Positions 1 to 11,978 of a stretch of DNA of 64,000 bases are shown in pieces (the stretch's first letter is position 1; each line of letters opens with the position of its first letter). The notes under the pieces were generated by a model. The model made no database searches. It was not told where the DNA came from and saw only the letters and a list, made by a program, of their open reading frames with translations. The translations under genes and the position numbers were made by a program. Origin of the DNA: Anaeramoeba ignava (taxonomy: Eukaryota; Metamonada; Anaeramoebidae); the NCBI GenBank assembly GCA_028826165.1, contig JAPDFW010000011.1, positions 313,001 through 377,000 of the forward strand. The letters are read 5' to 3'.

Positions 1-180
1 AAAATTAAATATAAAATTAAATATTAAATTAAATATAAAATTTAATATAAAATTAAATATTAAATTAAATATAAAATTAAATATAAAATTAAATATTAAA
101 TTAAATATAAAATTTAATATAAAATTAAATATAAAATTCAATATTAATTAAATATAAAATTCAATATAAAATTTAATATT
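1..180. repeat. AT-only tandem repeat at left edge
   Basis: Repeats of aaattaaatataaaattaa-like units with no coding content. It runs directly into a coding exon through an AG acceptor, so it is most simply the end of an intron of the gene that follows. The beginning lies outside the window. Confidence 0.7.
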
Positions 181-185
181 ATTAG

Positions 186-1573
186 AAATTTTAGCAACAA
201 TCCACGATCTTGAAAAAACAAATCAATTTAGTTCTACTCCTGATTCAAATGAAAATAATAAAAAACAAAAAAGAAGAGTTAGATTTTCTTTTGATGGACA
301 AAATAAAACAAATGATTTCAAAGTTGATGAAATTAACGCTAATGAGAATGATAATGATAATATTAACTTTCAAAAAATAAGTGAATCTAATGAAGATGAA
401 ACACAATCAGGATATAAAGAAGATCGGCATGTTCGTTTTAATATTCCACAAGAAAATCAAAATGAAAACCAAAATAATAAAGAAAATCAAAATCAAAATC
501 AAAATCAAAATCAAAATGAAAATCAAAATGAAAATCAAAATAAAGAAAATCAAAATCAAAATAAAAATCAAAATCAAGATGAAAATTCAGATGAAATTGA
601 AATTGATTTAAATCAAAAAATTACTGATGATTTTTATTATCATGAAAATTCTAATTTAATTGAAGAAAAAAATTTAGAGGATTTAATTAAACAAAATTCT
701 GATTCAGGATCTGATCAAGAATCAATGGAAGCAAAAATTCGTTTTGTTGAACAATTTTTATTATCAGGAAAATCATTAGAAAGTAATTCTGAAGATGAAT
801 CAAAAAGCAATTCAAATGAAAAATTAAATCAAGATTCAAATGAAAATTTAATTGAGAATCTAATTTCAAATCGAGATTCAGATGAAAATTTAAATGAAAA
901 TCAAAATCAAGATCAAGATGAAAATTTAAATCAAAATGAAAATGAAAATTTAAATGAAAATCAAAATTCAGATGGAAATGAAAATCAAAATTCAAATGAA
1001 GATGAAATTGAAAGATCAATTCAAGAATCATTTGAAAAATTAATTTTAGAATCAATTCAAGAATCAATTCAAAATTCAAATGAAGATTCAAATGAAGAGT
1101 TACAAGAATTAAAAGATATAAATGATTTAAATGAACTACTTGAAAAACAAAATCCAAAAGAAGATGAAATTAAAAATGAAATTAAAATTGAAAATGAAAA
1201 TCAAAATGAAAATCAAAATGAAAATGAAAATGAAAATGAAAATGAAAATGAAAATGAAAATCAAAATGAAAATCAAAATGAAAATGAAATTAAAAATGAA
1301 AATCAAATTAAAAATGAAAATGAAAATGAAAATCAAAATCAAAATCAAAATGAAAATGAAAATCAAAATGAAATTGAAAATCAAAATCAAATTAAAAATG
1401 AAAATCAAATTCAAATTGAAATTGAAAATCAAAATGAAAAACAAGATTTGGAATTTTTAATAAAACAAAGTCCAAAACCAAAAAAATCAAAAGCTAATAA
1501 AACTTCAAATTCACCAAAAAAAGTTAGATTTGAAAAAAAAGTTCGATTTCAATTTTCAAGTGATGATGATTAA
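186..1573 (+). CDS. Acidic Asn/Gln/Glu-rich protein with RVxF motifs (5' partial)
   Basis: The reading frame is open from the left repeat to the TAA at 1571-1573. The first visible exon starts after an AG at 184-185 or 193-194, so the true start is outside the window. About 460 residues are visible, mostly low-complexity E/N/Q. Embedded in it are five short basic-aromatic motifs: RRVRF near 271-285, RHVRF near 425-439, AKIRF near 731-745, and KKVRF twice near 1518-1550, the last close to the C-terminus. These fit the RVxF consensus by which regulators dock on protein phosphatase 1, and KVRF is the form in GADD34. No folded domain is visible. A PP1-binding scaffold is inference from the motifs; the rest of the protein is unrecognised. 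Confidence 0.65.
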
Positions 1574-1802
1574 AAAATAAAAAGAAATAAAAAGAAGAAA
1601 TTTAAAAACAGAAAAAAGTTAAAAAAGAAAAATAATAATAATAAAAAAACCATTTTGTTTTCAAATCAAAATTGTTTTTATTTTTGTTTTTTTTATTTGA
1701 TTCAAAATTGATTCCAAAAAAAAATAATAAATCAAAAATTATTTAATTTTGGATTTTGATTTTCAATTTTAATTCAATTTTTAATTCAATTCAATTTTTA
1801 AT
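1574..1802. other. Convergent spacer
   Basis: AT-rich spacer between the tail-to-tail acidic protein gene and the RA/PH gene. No gene or structured element seen. Confidence 0.6.
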
Positions 1803-4800
1803 TTAATTTAATTTAAAAGAAAGATTATCAAACCAATTATTAAAATCTTGAGTTGAATTAAAAGAAAAAAACCATTCTTTAGAATCACCAAGTGTTAAAC
1901 AAATTATTTTTTCTCTTTTCTTAAAAATATCCATAAATTTTGTAGAATTTATCAATTCTTTATTTTTAGAATTAAAGAAAATATCTTCATTAAAAGCAGT
2001 TATTTTTGCTCCATAAAGACTAAATCTATCTTGAATTTGAGTTCCATCAACATCTCTTGAAAAGTAAATATTTTGTGAAGAAAGAGTTAAATAACAATTA
2101 ACCCAATTATGAAGAGAATTATCAAAAACCTCAGCAGCACCACCAATATCTATAAAATATTTAAAATTATTAAATAAAAATTATTTAGAATCAATATTAA
2201 ATAATAAATATTTAAAATCAATATTAAATAATAAATATTTAAAATATTTAAAATAAATTTAATTAAATTGATAATCTACATAAACTTGATCCTCGATTTC
2301 TAGAATCATTTTTTTTCGTATTTTGTTTCTCTTGTGAAACTTCTTTTGATTCATTAATACTTTCTTGATCATTTTTCGAAATATTTTTGTTATTTTTTGT
2401 TTCTTGATTTTCTGGAAATTGAAATAATTTTATAGAATCCTTTTCAGAATCAAATTGTTTAAAAAGAAATTCAGCAGGAATTGAATTAAGTTCCCAAAAA
2501 TTAACAATTCTCATTACTCTTTCAGAATCCCTAAAAACTCTAATGGAAGTGGGAAGTTTTTCAAACATTTTGTATTTCCAATTATTTGAAGGATCAATGC
2601 GAGATTTTTTGCAAATCATTTCAACGCATTCTCCACAAGTCATTGTTTCATCAACAAAAATGGTTTTAAAAGAACCATCTTCTGCACAAACTCTAACAAG
2701 TGTTTTCGAGCCTGTCTTTAACATTTTAGACTCTTCAATGTTCAGTTTTGATTTGTAAAGTAAATGATAGAAATTATCGCTATTATCTCCTTTCCATCGA
2801 CTTTTCACAAACCAAATTTTCAAATTGGGATTTAATATACTTTCTTGAGATCCTATTTTTTCAACCATAACATAATTTTGTATATCCTTTTTGGAAGCAA
2901 GATTTTGCTGCAATAATCTCTTTTTCACAAATTCGCAGGCATCCGAAATTGTGTGTTCTTGGTTGAATCGAAGAGTTTTAAAAGATTTATCTTCAAAAAA
3001 TATTTTTAGCACTCCAAAAAATGTTTTTTCATGTTCTTGATGCATTTGATCCATTTTAGTATTTGTATTCGAAGATTTGGAGCCAATTATAGAAAGCTCG
3101 TTTAATAGAGTATCACTCACAAATCTGAGTGATTTTCTTCGATTTTCAATTTCTTTCTTTTTTTGCAATTCTTTTTGTTGCCTTTTGTTCTTGTTTCTGT
3201 TTTTTTTCCTGCTTTTCTTGTATCATAAATTTTATTTTTTTTGGATCTTGAGTGTTTTTCTCGTCTGAATAATCTTTTGCTTTTGAAATATTTTCGTAGT
3301 CTAATTCCTTTCTGATATTCAAGAAGGTTTCCAGTTGTTGGAAATTAAACTCTACTTTTTGTTCAAACTGAATAATTTGTTCCTTCATAATTTCAAGAAG
3401 TTTTTTGATTTCTTCCTTGATTTTTTGCAATTCTTGTGTTTTATTTTCTGGGATTATATTTTTTTCAAGATCAACACTTGACTCGTAAATTTCCAGAAGA
3501 TGATCAACTTTTTCTCGGAATTTTTCATTATTTTCTGAGACAATCAATTTTTTGTATTCATTAAAATATAAATCTTCGCTTTCATGGAAATAAAAGAAGT
3601 ATCTTTTGATTTCATTATCAGAATAAACAGCCTCATCAAAAGATTGATCGGCAACTTGGACAAGAGTTGATAATAAAATATTTGCATCCTCAAATAAATT
3701 GTCTTCAATATACACAAAAGATTGATCTATAATTTCCTCAAGTGTTTCTAATAATTGATATAATTCATCGTGATGAGTGATTGCTGATTCGAGATTTTCA
3801 TTTTCGGTTAATTCATATTTAATGATTCCTAGTTTGTCAAGTAATTTGATTTGTTTTAATAATTCTTTTTCCTTTGTGCTTAATGTTTCGATAAATTCTT
3901 TTTGATGAAGTGATATTTTTAAAAGATCTGGTTCAACATCGAAAATGAGTTGACAAAATTTTTGTAAGTAATATGGGATGTTATCTTCAAGTGAATGATT
4001 TCCTTGATAATTTTTTTCCATTTCTTCTCTATCAATGATAGCTTTTTGGATAAATTCTTCAGTTTTTTTATCTAATTTTCTTTTAAGTTCATCATCTATT
4101 TCAATATTATTTTCAATATTATTTTGATTTTCATTTTCAATATTATTTTCATTTTCAATATTATTTTCAATATTATTTTCATTTTCAATATTATTTTCAA
4201 TATTATTTTCATTTTCATTTTCATTTTTATTTTCATTTTTATTTTCAATTTTCATTTTCATTTTTAATATTATTTTGATTTTCATTTTCAATATTATTTT
4301 GATTTTCATTTTTATTTTTAATATCATTTTCAATATCATTTTTATTTTTATTTTCATTTTCATTTTCATTTTCATTTTCATTTTCAATATCATTTTCATT
4401 TTCATTTTCAATATTATTTTGATTTTCAATATTATTTTGATTTTCAATATTATTTTCATTTCCATTTTCATTTTCAATATCATTTTTATTTTTAATATCA
4501 TTTTCAATATTATTTTCATTTTCAATATTATTTTGATTTTCAATATTATTTTCATTTTCAATTTCATTTTCATTTTCATTTTCAATATTTTCAATATTAT
4601 TTTCAATATTATTTTCATTTTCAATATTATTTTTATTTTCATTTTCAATATTATTTTCAATATTATTTTGATTTTCAATATTATTTTCATTTTCATTTTC
4701 AATATTATTTTCATTTTCAATATTATTTTCAATATTATTTTCAATATTATTTTGATTTTCATTTCCATTATCATTTTTATTTCCATTTTCAATATTATTT

Positions 4801-5174
4801 TCATTTTCAATATTATTTTCATTTTCAATATTATTTTCATTTTCAATATTATTTTCATTTTCAATATTATTTTGATTTTGATTATTATTTTCAATATTAT
4901 TTTCATTTTCAATATTATTTTCATTTTGATTTTGATTTTCATTATCATTTTCAATATCATTTTCAAATTGATTATTTGAATCTTTTAATTGTTTTTTTTC
5001 TTCATTTTCCAAATTTGAAGAAACTGAATTTTGAAATCTTGTTTTTATAAATTTTCTTTGTGTTCGTTGATTCTGAGATGTTTTTTGATTTGAATTATAA
5101 GTTTTTCTTCTGTTTAAATTTCTTTTATGTTTTATTTTATTTTTCCATAAAGAAATTTGATCATTAGAAGACAT
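1803..5174 (-). CDS. RA-RA-PH signalling adaptor with Asn/Ile/Glu tract; two single-base breaks
   Basis: Begins at ATG 5174 (MSSNDQISLWKNK) and ends at TAA 1803-1805. Exon 2 is 1803-2149; exon 1 ends near 2280 (a GT at 2279) or 2286. In order: a basic N-terminus; ~230 residues of ENN/IEN repeats; a helical region (about 320-670); a Ras-association-like domain (about 715-805, from FFGVLKIFFEDKSFKTLRF); a second RA-like domain (about 825-915, from LVRVCAEDGSFKTIFVDE); and a PH domain in exon 2 (NWVNCYLTLSSQNIYF through WFFSFNSTQDFNNWF). RA-PH tandems occur in Grb7/10/14 and Mig10/RIAM/lamellipodin, which link Ras/Rap GTPases to membranes and actin. The frame breaks at 4247-4248 (one extra base inside the repeat) and between 3146 and about 3225 (one extra base, likely in an A run). 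Correcting both gives an in-frame exon of the right phase, about 1,080 residues in all. A second gene starting at MDQMHQEH (near 3057) is the alternative. Confidence 0.72.
4095..4970 (-). repeat. Coding ENN/IEN hexamer-nonamer repeat
   Basis: Minus-strand units GAAAAT and GAAAATAATATT encode E-N and E-N-N-I. About 870 bp lie inside exon 1 of the RA/PH gene. The opposite frames give long Phe/Ile or Lys/Met open frames that are shadows. One extra base at 4247-4248 shifts the frame. Confidence 0.85.
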
Positions 5175-5525
5175 TTTTAAAAGAATTTAAATAGAAATTA
5201 ATTATGAATTAATTAATAAGAAAAAAAAAAGTGGAAAAAAACAAAAGAAAAAGAAAAAGAAAAAGAAAAAAGAATAAAAATGAAATTAAATTTTTTTTAA
5301 TTAAAAATTTTTTTTTTGTTTATTATTAGTAAAAATTTTAATAAAATGAATAATTTTTATTAAAAATGAAATAATTTTTTTAATTTTAATTTAATTTGCT
5401 TTTTTTTTTATTTTTTTTTAATTTCATTTTTTTTTTTTGCTTTTTTTGCTTTTTGAAAAATTTATTTTATTTTTTTCAATTATTTTTTCCGTTAATTTTT
5501 AAATTTAAATAATTTTATTAACTTT
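5175..5525. other. Divergent promoter region, RA/PH and RasGAP genes
   Basis: A 351-bp head-to-head spacer. On the RA/PH side there is an A/G run (aaaagaaaaagaaaa), which is pyrimidine-rich in that gene's sense. On the RasGAP side there are T-rich runs with scattered GC and CA steps. No gene seen. Confidence 0.5.
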
Positions 5526-8500
5526 ATGACAAACATTCCAGATTTTTTAAAACCAAAAGTTGAAGAAAAAAAAGAATCAGATTTTTTTTATATTCCTGAA
5601 AAAAAATCAAACAATGAATTTTCAACTGATTTAATACCTCCTCCAATTATAGAATCAATTGAACCTCCAAAATTTTTAGATAATTCAAATTTTGATAATA
5701 TTCCTCCTCCTATTATTGATAATATACCTCCTCCAATTATTGATGATGATATACCTCCTCCTATTATTGAAGAATCTCCACCAAAAGAAATTGATTCTTT
5801 TGAAATGAATGGTTATTTGAATATTTTTTTTAAATAAAAATTTATATTGAAAATTAAAATTCATTTCGAAATTAAAATTAAAATTAAAATTCATTTCAAA
5901 ATTAAAATTAAAATTAAAATTAAAATTAAAATTAAAATTCATTTCGAAATTAAAATTAAAATTCATTTATAAAATTAAAATTAAAATTGATTTATAAAAT
6001 TAAAATTAAAATTGATTTATAAAATTAAAATTAAAATTTATTTCGAAATTAAAATTAAAATTAAAATTCATTTATAAAATTAAAATTAAAATTAAAATTC
6101 ATTTATAAAATTAAAATTAAAATTGAAATTAAAATTAAAATTCATTTCGAAATTAAAATTAAAATTAAAATTAAAATTAAAATTCATTTCGAAATTAAAA
6201 TTAAAATTAAAATTCATTTATAAAATTTTTATTGAAAATTTTTATAGAAAATAAACCGAAAAAAGAAAAACCTAAAAAGCAAAGAAAAGTTGTTCCACAA
6301 TCAACACAAGAACAATTTGAAAAAGGTTAAAAAAAAATAAAAAGCATTTCAAAAACAAAAAAAAAATAATTTACATTTTATTATAATTATTTAATAAACA
6401 TAAACATAAAGATCTTGAAAAACTTAAAGAAATGAGACAATTAATATCATTGGAAAGCAAAAAAAACTTTGAAGTTGAAAAAGAAATTAAATCATTAGAT
6501 CAAAAAATGGTACTTGTTGAACAAAATAAAATATCAATTGAAGATTTACAAGTTTCAATAATTGATCCTGATCAAATTGAAAACAAAATTATTGAAGATG
6601 AAAAAATAAGCAAAAAATATGGAGCATTTTTCTTTTTATTATTTCAAGAACCAAAATATCTTGCTGGATTAGCAAGATTTATTAATACGAAGGAATGCGA
6701 TGATTTTCTAGAAACAATAATGTTTACTATTTATGGAAATCATTATAATCAACATGAAGAAAGACAATTATTAATTCTATTTGAATTGGCACTTAGAAAT
6801 GAATTCAAAAATTGCTCACATATTAATATACTTTTGAGAGCAAATACAACAGTAACAAAGCTACTATTTACTTATACAAGAAGAGGTCCTGGGCAGCTTT
6901 ATTTAAAGGATGTTTTAGCTAATCAAATTGAAGAAATTATTCAAAATGATGATTTGAATCTTGAAATTAATCCTGTTTTAATTTATGAAGAATGGTTGAA
7001 AAAAGAAGAACAATCAAATAATGAACAATCAGGTTTGAAAAGGAAATTAACTCATGATGAAGCTGTTCAAAATCCAAAAGTTATGGAGTTATTAAGACCA
7101 CGAGTTGTTAAATTGAAGGGAGTTTTTGATAAAGTAATAAAAAATATTTCAAAAATTAAATTAAAAATTAAAAAATATTTCAAAAATTAAATATATATAT
7201 TTATCTTTAGTTGCTAAAAGTTATATCAGACCATATAGAAGAAGTTCCTTACGGAATAAGGCTAATCTGCAAACAAATCAAAAAATTAACACTTGAATTC
7301 TTTCCAAATGCAGAACAAAATGAAATATCAGCATTAATAGGAGGATTTTTCATATTAAGATTTGTAAATCCAGCATTAGCAACACCAACAGCATTCCATT
7401 TGATTGAAGGAAAACTAACCGAATCAGCAAGAAGAAACCTCACATTACTAGCAAAAATGCTCCAATTATTGTCAAATATGGTCAGTGTTTTTGGCAAAAA
7501 GGAAATTTATATGGATATTCTTCGAGATTTTATGAAAGAAAAGAAAAAACAATTAACTCACTTTTTGGATCGACTTTGTGAAGTTGAAGATCTTGATTTT
7601 AGCCAAGCAATGAATAATGAAATATCAACAAATCGAGAAAAATTATTCATCAATATTCGATTGAATGAAATTTATAATTTTCATGATCTTATGAAGAAAT
7701 ATTGTGAAAGAATATCGGATGATCCAGAAGATCCAATGAAATCCATTATTTCTACAATTGGCGATGCACCAAAACAAGTTGTAAGAGAGCAAAATTTCAC
7801 ACTTGAACTTGAACTAGTGAACCAATTTTCAAACGTTAAGCAAAAAAAGGAAAAATCAAAGCTTTATAACCAAACAAAAGAAATGTTGGCAACAGTTTAT
7901 CAGCAATTGACTGCAGGATTTACTGAACAAGAAATGGAACAAATTAACTTTGTCAAATCTATTCAAAGATTACGAGCAGAAGCCAAATCAGCAAAAGATA
8001 GAAAAGCAAACCGTAAACTCAAGAAAATTTTATTGAATATGAAAAAACTTCTTCAGGAAAAAACCATTTCAAAACATGGAAATTATAAAAAACTTAGAGA
8101 AGATATTGCCAATTACATTTCACAAAGAAATCAAGAACATGGAAAAATTGTGATGGAACTTGAAACATTATCATCAGTTCAAGAATATGTCGATATCCAC
8201 ACAGAATATCTAAGAAATCAAGTCAAAATATATCAAGAATATTTGAAAACAAGAAAAATGTCAATTGAATCAAAACAATCAGAAGATTTACAAAAAAAGA
8301 AAAAAGCAGCAATTAAATATTCGTTTAAGGAATTCGATAAAACAGGTGCTTTGGCTAATAGTCAAATCCCAAAAGAGCGCCAAAGATTTGTTTTTTTTAC
8401 AATCACTCCTGGTTTGTTAAATGGTTCCGTTGTTTTTGAAGCTGCTTATCGAAATCGTCCAAATCCTATTTGCTCAAAAACTATTCGTTTGGAAGAATTA

Positions 8501-8599
8501 ATGGAATTACATCAAAAAGCTCAAAATGTTTTGGATTTGGATTCTATTGGTTTGAATGTGAATGGAATGATTAATCTTTTAAAAAAAAATTTTCTTTAA
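5526..8599 (+). CDS. IQGAP/DGAP1-type RasGAP-domain protein
   Basis: Four exons, 5526-5811, 6248-6325, 6412-7133 and 7211-8599, join in phase to 824 residues, close to the ~820 of Dictyostelium DGAP1. The N-terminus carries repeated IPPPII motifs (about residues 38-85), a possible SH3, WW or profilin site. Then come a coiled segment, a GAP-related domain (about 185-510) with the signature ILRFVNPALATP near residue 410, and an IQGAP-type RasGAP_C region (about 620-800, ending YRNRPNPICSKTIRLEEL). CH, IQ and WW domains of animal IQGAPs are absent. Arg263 in LLRANTTVTK lies where RasGAPs have the catalytic arginine finger; mammalian IQGAPs have Thr there. The family binds Rac/Cdc42 or Ras and controls cortical actin and cytokinesis. 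The substrate here is unknown, and GAP activity is possible because of the Arg. Confidence 0.88.
5840..6235. repeat. Intron 1 repeat of RasGAP gene
   Basis: The 436-bp intron (5812-6247) is almost wholly aaatta hexamers broken by cattt(c/a) steps. It is bounded by GTTATT and TTATAG. Confidence 0.8.
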
Positions 8600-8967
8600 A
8601 TTTCATTGATTTCTTTCATTCTCCTTTTTTTTTTTAAAATTGATATTTTTTTTTCTCTTTTACTTTTTACTTTTTTTTCAAATCATTTCCTTTCAATTCA
8701 AATTTGTTTTGTGGCACTAATTAACCATAAAACCAAAAAATCAAAAAAAAAAAAAAGAATTAAAAATTAAAAAGAAAAAATTAAAAAATTAAAAAATTTT
8801 TAAAGTTGTTTCATTTCAAATCATTTCAAATCAAAAAAAAGAAATTCAAAAAAAAAAAAAAAGATTTGAATTTAAATTGATTCTTAAAAAAAAAATTAAA
8901 GGAAAAAAAAAGTGGAATGAAAAAATTTTTTTTTCTTTTTCTTTTTTCTTTTTTTCTTTTTGAGAAT
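8600..8967. other. Convergent spacer, RasGAP and Rab genes
   Basis: 368 bp of T runs then A runs between two gene 3' ends. No gene seen. Probably holds both 3' UTRs. Confidence 0.5.
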
Positions 8968-11797
8968 TTAACAACATTTCTTTTTTTTAATTGTTGTTCC
9001 TGTTGTAACACTAACTGTTTTTTCTTGTGTTTTTGAATCATCATCCCAAGTTGATAAAGATTTAAGAATTTCTCCAGCAAGAATTTGAAAAGCTTCTTCA
9101 ATATTTGTTGAATTTTTTGCACTTGTTTCAAGAAATGGAATTCGATATTTCTCTGAAAAAGCCTTTTTTTTTTTTAAACCAATATTAATTTTAAATTTAA
9201 TTTCGATTTAGATTTTAAATTTAATTTTAATTTTGATTTTAATTTTAATTTTAATTTTAATTTTAATATTAATTTTGATTTTAATTTTAATTTTTTAATT
9301 TTAAATTTAATTTCGAAATAAATTTTAATTTTAATTTTAATTTTAATTTTAATTTCGAAATGAATTTTAATTTTAATTACTTTTGCTTCTTCTGTTTTAA
9401 CTACTCGTTTTTCAACTAAATCAGCTTTATTTCCAACAAGTAAAATTTTTGCTTTTGTTTCTCCATATTGTTCCACTTCTTTTAACCAAGTTGGAACACT
9501 TTCAAAACTATCTCTATTTGTTAAATCATAAACAATAATAATTCCATGACATCCTCTTTTATTTTTTTTTATTTGAATTTTTAAATGTTTAAATTTTGAA
9601 TTTTTTCAATTTTAAAAATAAATATCAACCTGTAATAAGTTCTTGTAATTGTTCTAAATCTTTCTTGACCTAAAAAATTTTTGAATCAATTAAATTTGGA
9701 ATTATATTTGTAATTAAATTTGAAATTAGAATTAAAATTAAATTTGTAATTAAATTTGAAATTAAATTTGTAATTAAATTTGAAATTAAATTTGTAATTA
9801 AATTTGAAATTAAATTTGTAATTAAATTTGTAATTAAATTTGTAATTAAATTTGAAATTAAATTTGTAATTAAATTTGAAATTAAATTTGTAATTAAATT
9901 TGAAATTAAATTTGTAATTAAATTTGTAATTAAATTTGTAATTAAATTTGTAATTAAATTTGTAATTAAATTTGAAATTAAATTTGTAATTAAATTTGAA
10001 ATTAAATTTGTAATTAAATTTGTAATTAAATTTGTAATTAAAATTGTAATTAAATTTGTAATTAAAATTGTAATTAAATTTGTAATTAAATTTGTAATTA
10101 AATTAAATTTGTAATTAAATTTTAATTAAAAATTAAATTGTAATTAAATTTGTAATTAAATTTGTAATTAAATTTGTAATTAAATTTAAAATTAAATTTG
10201 AAATTAAATTTGTAATTAAATTTGTAATTAAATTTGTAATTAAATTTGTAATTAAATTTGTAATTAAATTTTAAAATTAAATTTGTAATTAAATTTGTAA
10301 TTAAATTTGAAATTAAATTTGTAATTAAATTTGAAATTAAATTTGAAATTAAATTTGTAATTAAATTTTAATTAAATTTGAAATTAAATTTGTAATTAAA
10401 TTTGAAATTAAATTTGAAATTAAATTTGAAATTAAATTTGAAATTTGTATATCAATTAAATTTGAAATTATATTTGAAATTATATTTGAAATTATATTTG
10501 AAATTAAATTTGTAATTAAAAATTAAATTTGTAATTAAATTTAATTAAATTTGTAATTAAATTTGTAATTAAATTTGAAATTAAATTTGTAATTAAATTT
10601 GTAATTAAATTTGAAATTAAATTTGAAATTAAATTTGAAATTAAATTTGTAATTAAATTTGTAATTAAATTTAAATTAAATTTGTAATTAAAATTGTGAA
10701 ATTAAATTTGTAATTAAATTTGAAATTAAATTTGAAATTAAATTTGAAATTAAATTTTGAAATTAAATTTGAAATTAAATTTGAAATTAAATTTGTAATT
10801 AAATTTGAAATTAAATTTTGAAAATTAAATTTGTAATTTGAAATTAAAATTAAATTTAAATTAAATTTGTAAATTAAATTTGAAATTAAATTTGAAATTA
10901 AAATTGAAATTAAATTTGTAATTAAATTTGTAATTAAATTTGAAATTAAATTTGTAATTAAATTTGAAATTAAATTTGTAATTAAATTTGTAATTAAATT
11001 TGAAATTAAATTTGTAATTAAATTTGTAATTAAATTTGAAATTAAATTTGTAATTAAATTTGAAATTAAAATTGTAATTAAATTTGTAATTAAATTTGTA
11101 ATTAAATTTGTAATTAAATTTGTAATTAAATTTGTAATTAAATTTGTAATTAAATTTGTAATTAAATTTGTAATTAAATTTGTAATTAAATTTGTAATTA
11201 AATTTGTAATTAAAATTGAAATTAAATTTGTAATTAAAATTGAAATTAAATACCAGCAGTATCCCACTAAATAAAAATTAAAATAAAAATTAAAATAAAA
11301 ATTAAAATTAAAAAAATTAAAATTAAAATTTAAATTAAGATCTAAATTAAATAACTTACAATTTGCATTTTAACATGTTTTCCTTCTCTTTCAATTGTTC
11401 TAATTTTCTTTTTATTTTATTTTAAAAAAAATATATAAATTTTTATTAAATTAATTAAAATTAATATTTAACTTACAAAATCAACTCCAATTGTTGAAAG
11501 ATAAACTTCTGAAAATGTATCATCCTATTTATTTTATTTATTTAATTCATTTTGAATTTGAATTTGAATTTTATTTTGAATTTGATTTTATTTATTTTAT
11601 ATAAAGAAAAAAGATTAAAAACAAACAGTAAATCTAAGCAAAATGCAACTTTTTCCAACATCTATTTTAAAATTATTTAAAAAACGTTTTATATTTTTAT
11701 TATTTTTATTTTTATTATTTTTATTTTTATTTTTTTTACTAAAATTCCCAACTAATAAAATCTTAAATAAATAATCATGTCCATCAAATTCAGTCAT
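8968..11797 (-). CDS. Rab1/Rab8-like small GTPase, eight exons
   Basis: Exons 11740-11797, 11627-11661, 11477-11524, 11360-11407, 11254-11266, 9630-9669, 9381-9555 and 8968-9162 join in phase to 203 residues. All G motifs are present: P-loop GNFNVGKS (17-24), switch I STIGVDF, WDTAGQE, NKAD and ETSAK, with a C-terminal KKKKCC for double geranylgeranylation. The YYRGCHGIIIVYD and RFRTITRTYYR segments are typical of the Rab1/8/10 group, which works in ER-Golgi and exocytic traffic. Exon 5 is only 13 nt and encodes W-D-T-A plus the first base of Gly. The following intron (9670-11253) is 1,584 nt of tandem repeat. The P-loop is odd: Phe and Asn occupy the Ras-12 and Ras-13 positions, where Rabs usually have Ser/Gly. 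Confidence 0.93.
9180..9375. repeat. Rab intron 7 hexamer repeat
   Basis: The intron at 9163-9380 is filled with ttttaa and aaattt hexamers. No other element seen. Confidence 0.7.
9690..11240. repeat. 12-bp minisatellite in Rab intron 5
   Basis: About 130 copies of aattaaatttgt/aattaaatttga (12 bp) fill nearly all of the 1,584-nt intron. Variants differ mainly at the last two bases. A few units have lost or gained bases. Confidence 0.92.
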
Positions 11798-11978
11798 TTT
11801 TATTGTTTTTGATTTTGATTTTTGTTGTTTTTGTTTTTGTTTTTGTTTTTGTTTTTGTTTTTAAAATTATAAGAAAAAAAAAAAGGAAAAAAAGGAAAAA
11901 GCAAAAATATAAAAAAATAATAAAAATAAAAATAAAAAAATGAAAATAAAAAATGAAAAAAAATGTTTTGTTTTTAAA
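11798..11978 (-). promoter_or_regulatory. Rab promoter / USP 3' spacer
   Basis: Only 181 bp separate the USP stop from the Rab start on the same strand. In Rab sense the distal part reads TTTTTTTTCATTTTTTATTTTCATTT-like sequence (about 11939-11963), followed by an aaaaac repeat nearer the start codon. Confidence 0.4.

Noticed and set aside
4275-4979. Plus-strand Phe/Ile open frame opposite the ENN/IEN tract
   Set aside because: A shadow of the coding repeat on the other strand; the minus frame connects to RA and PH domains.
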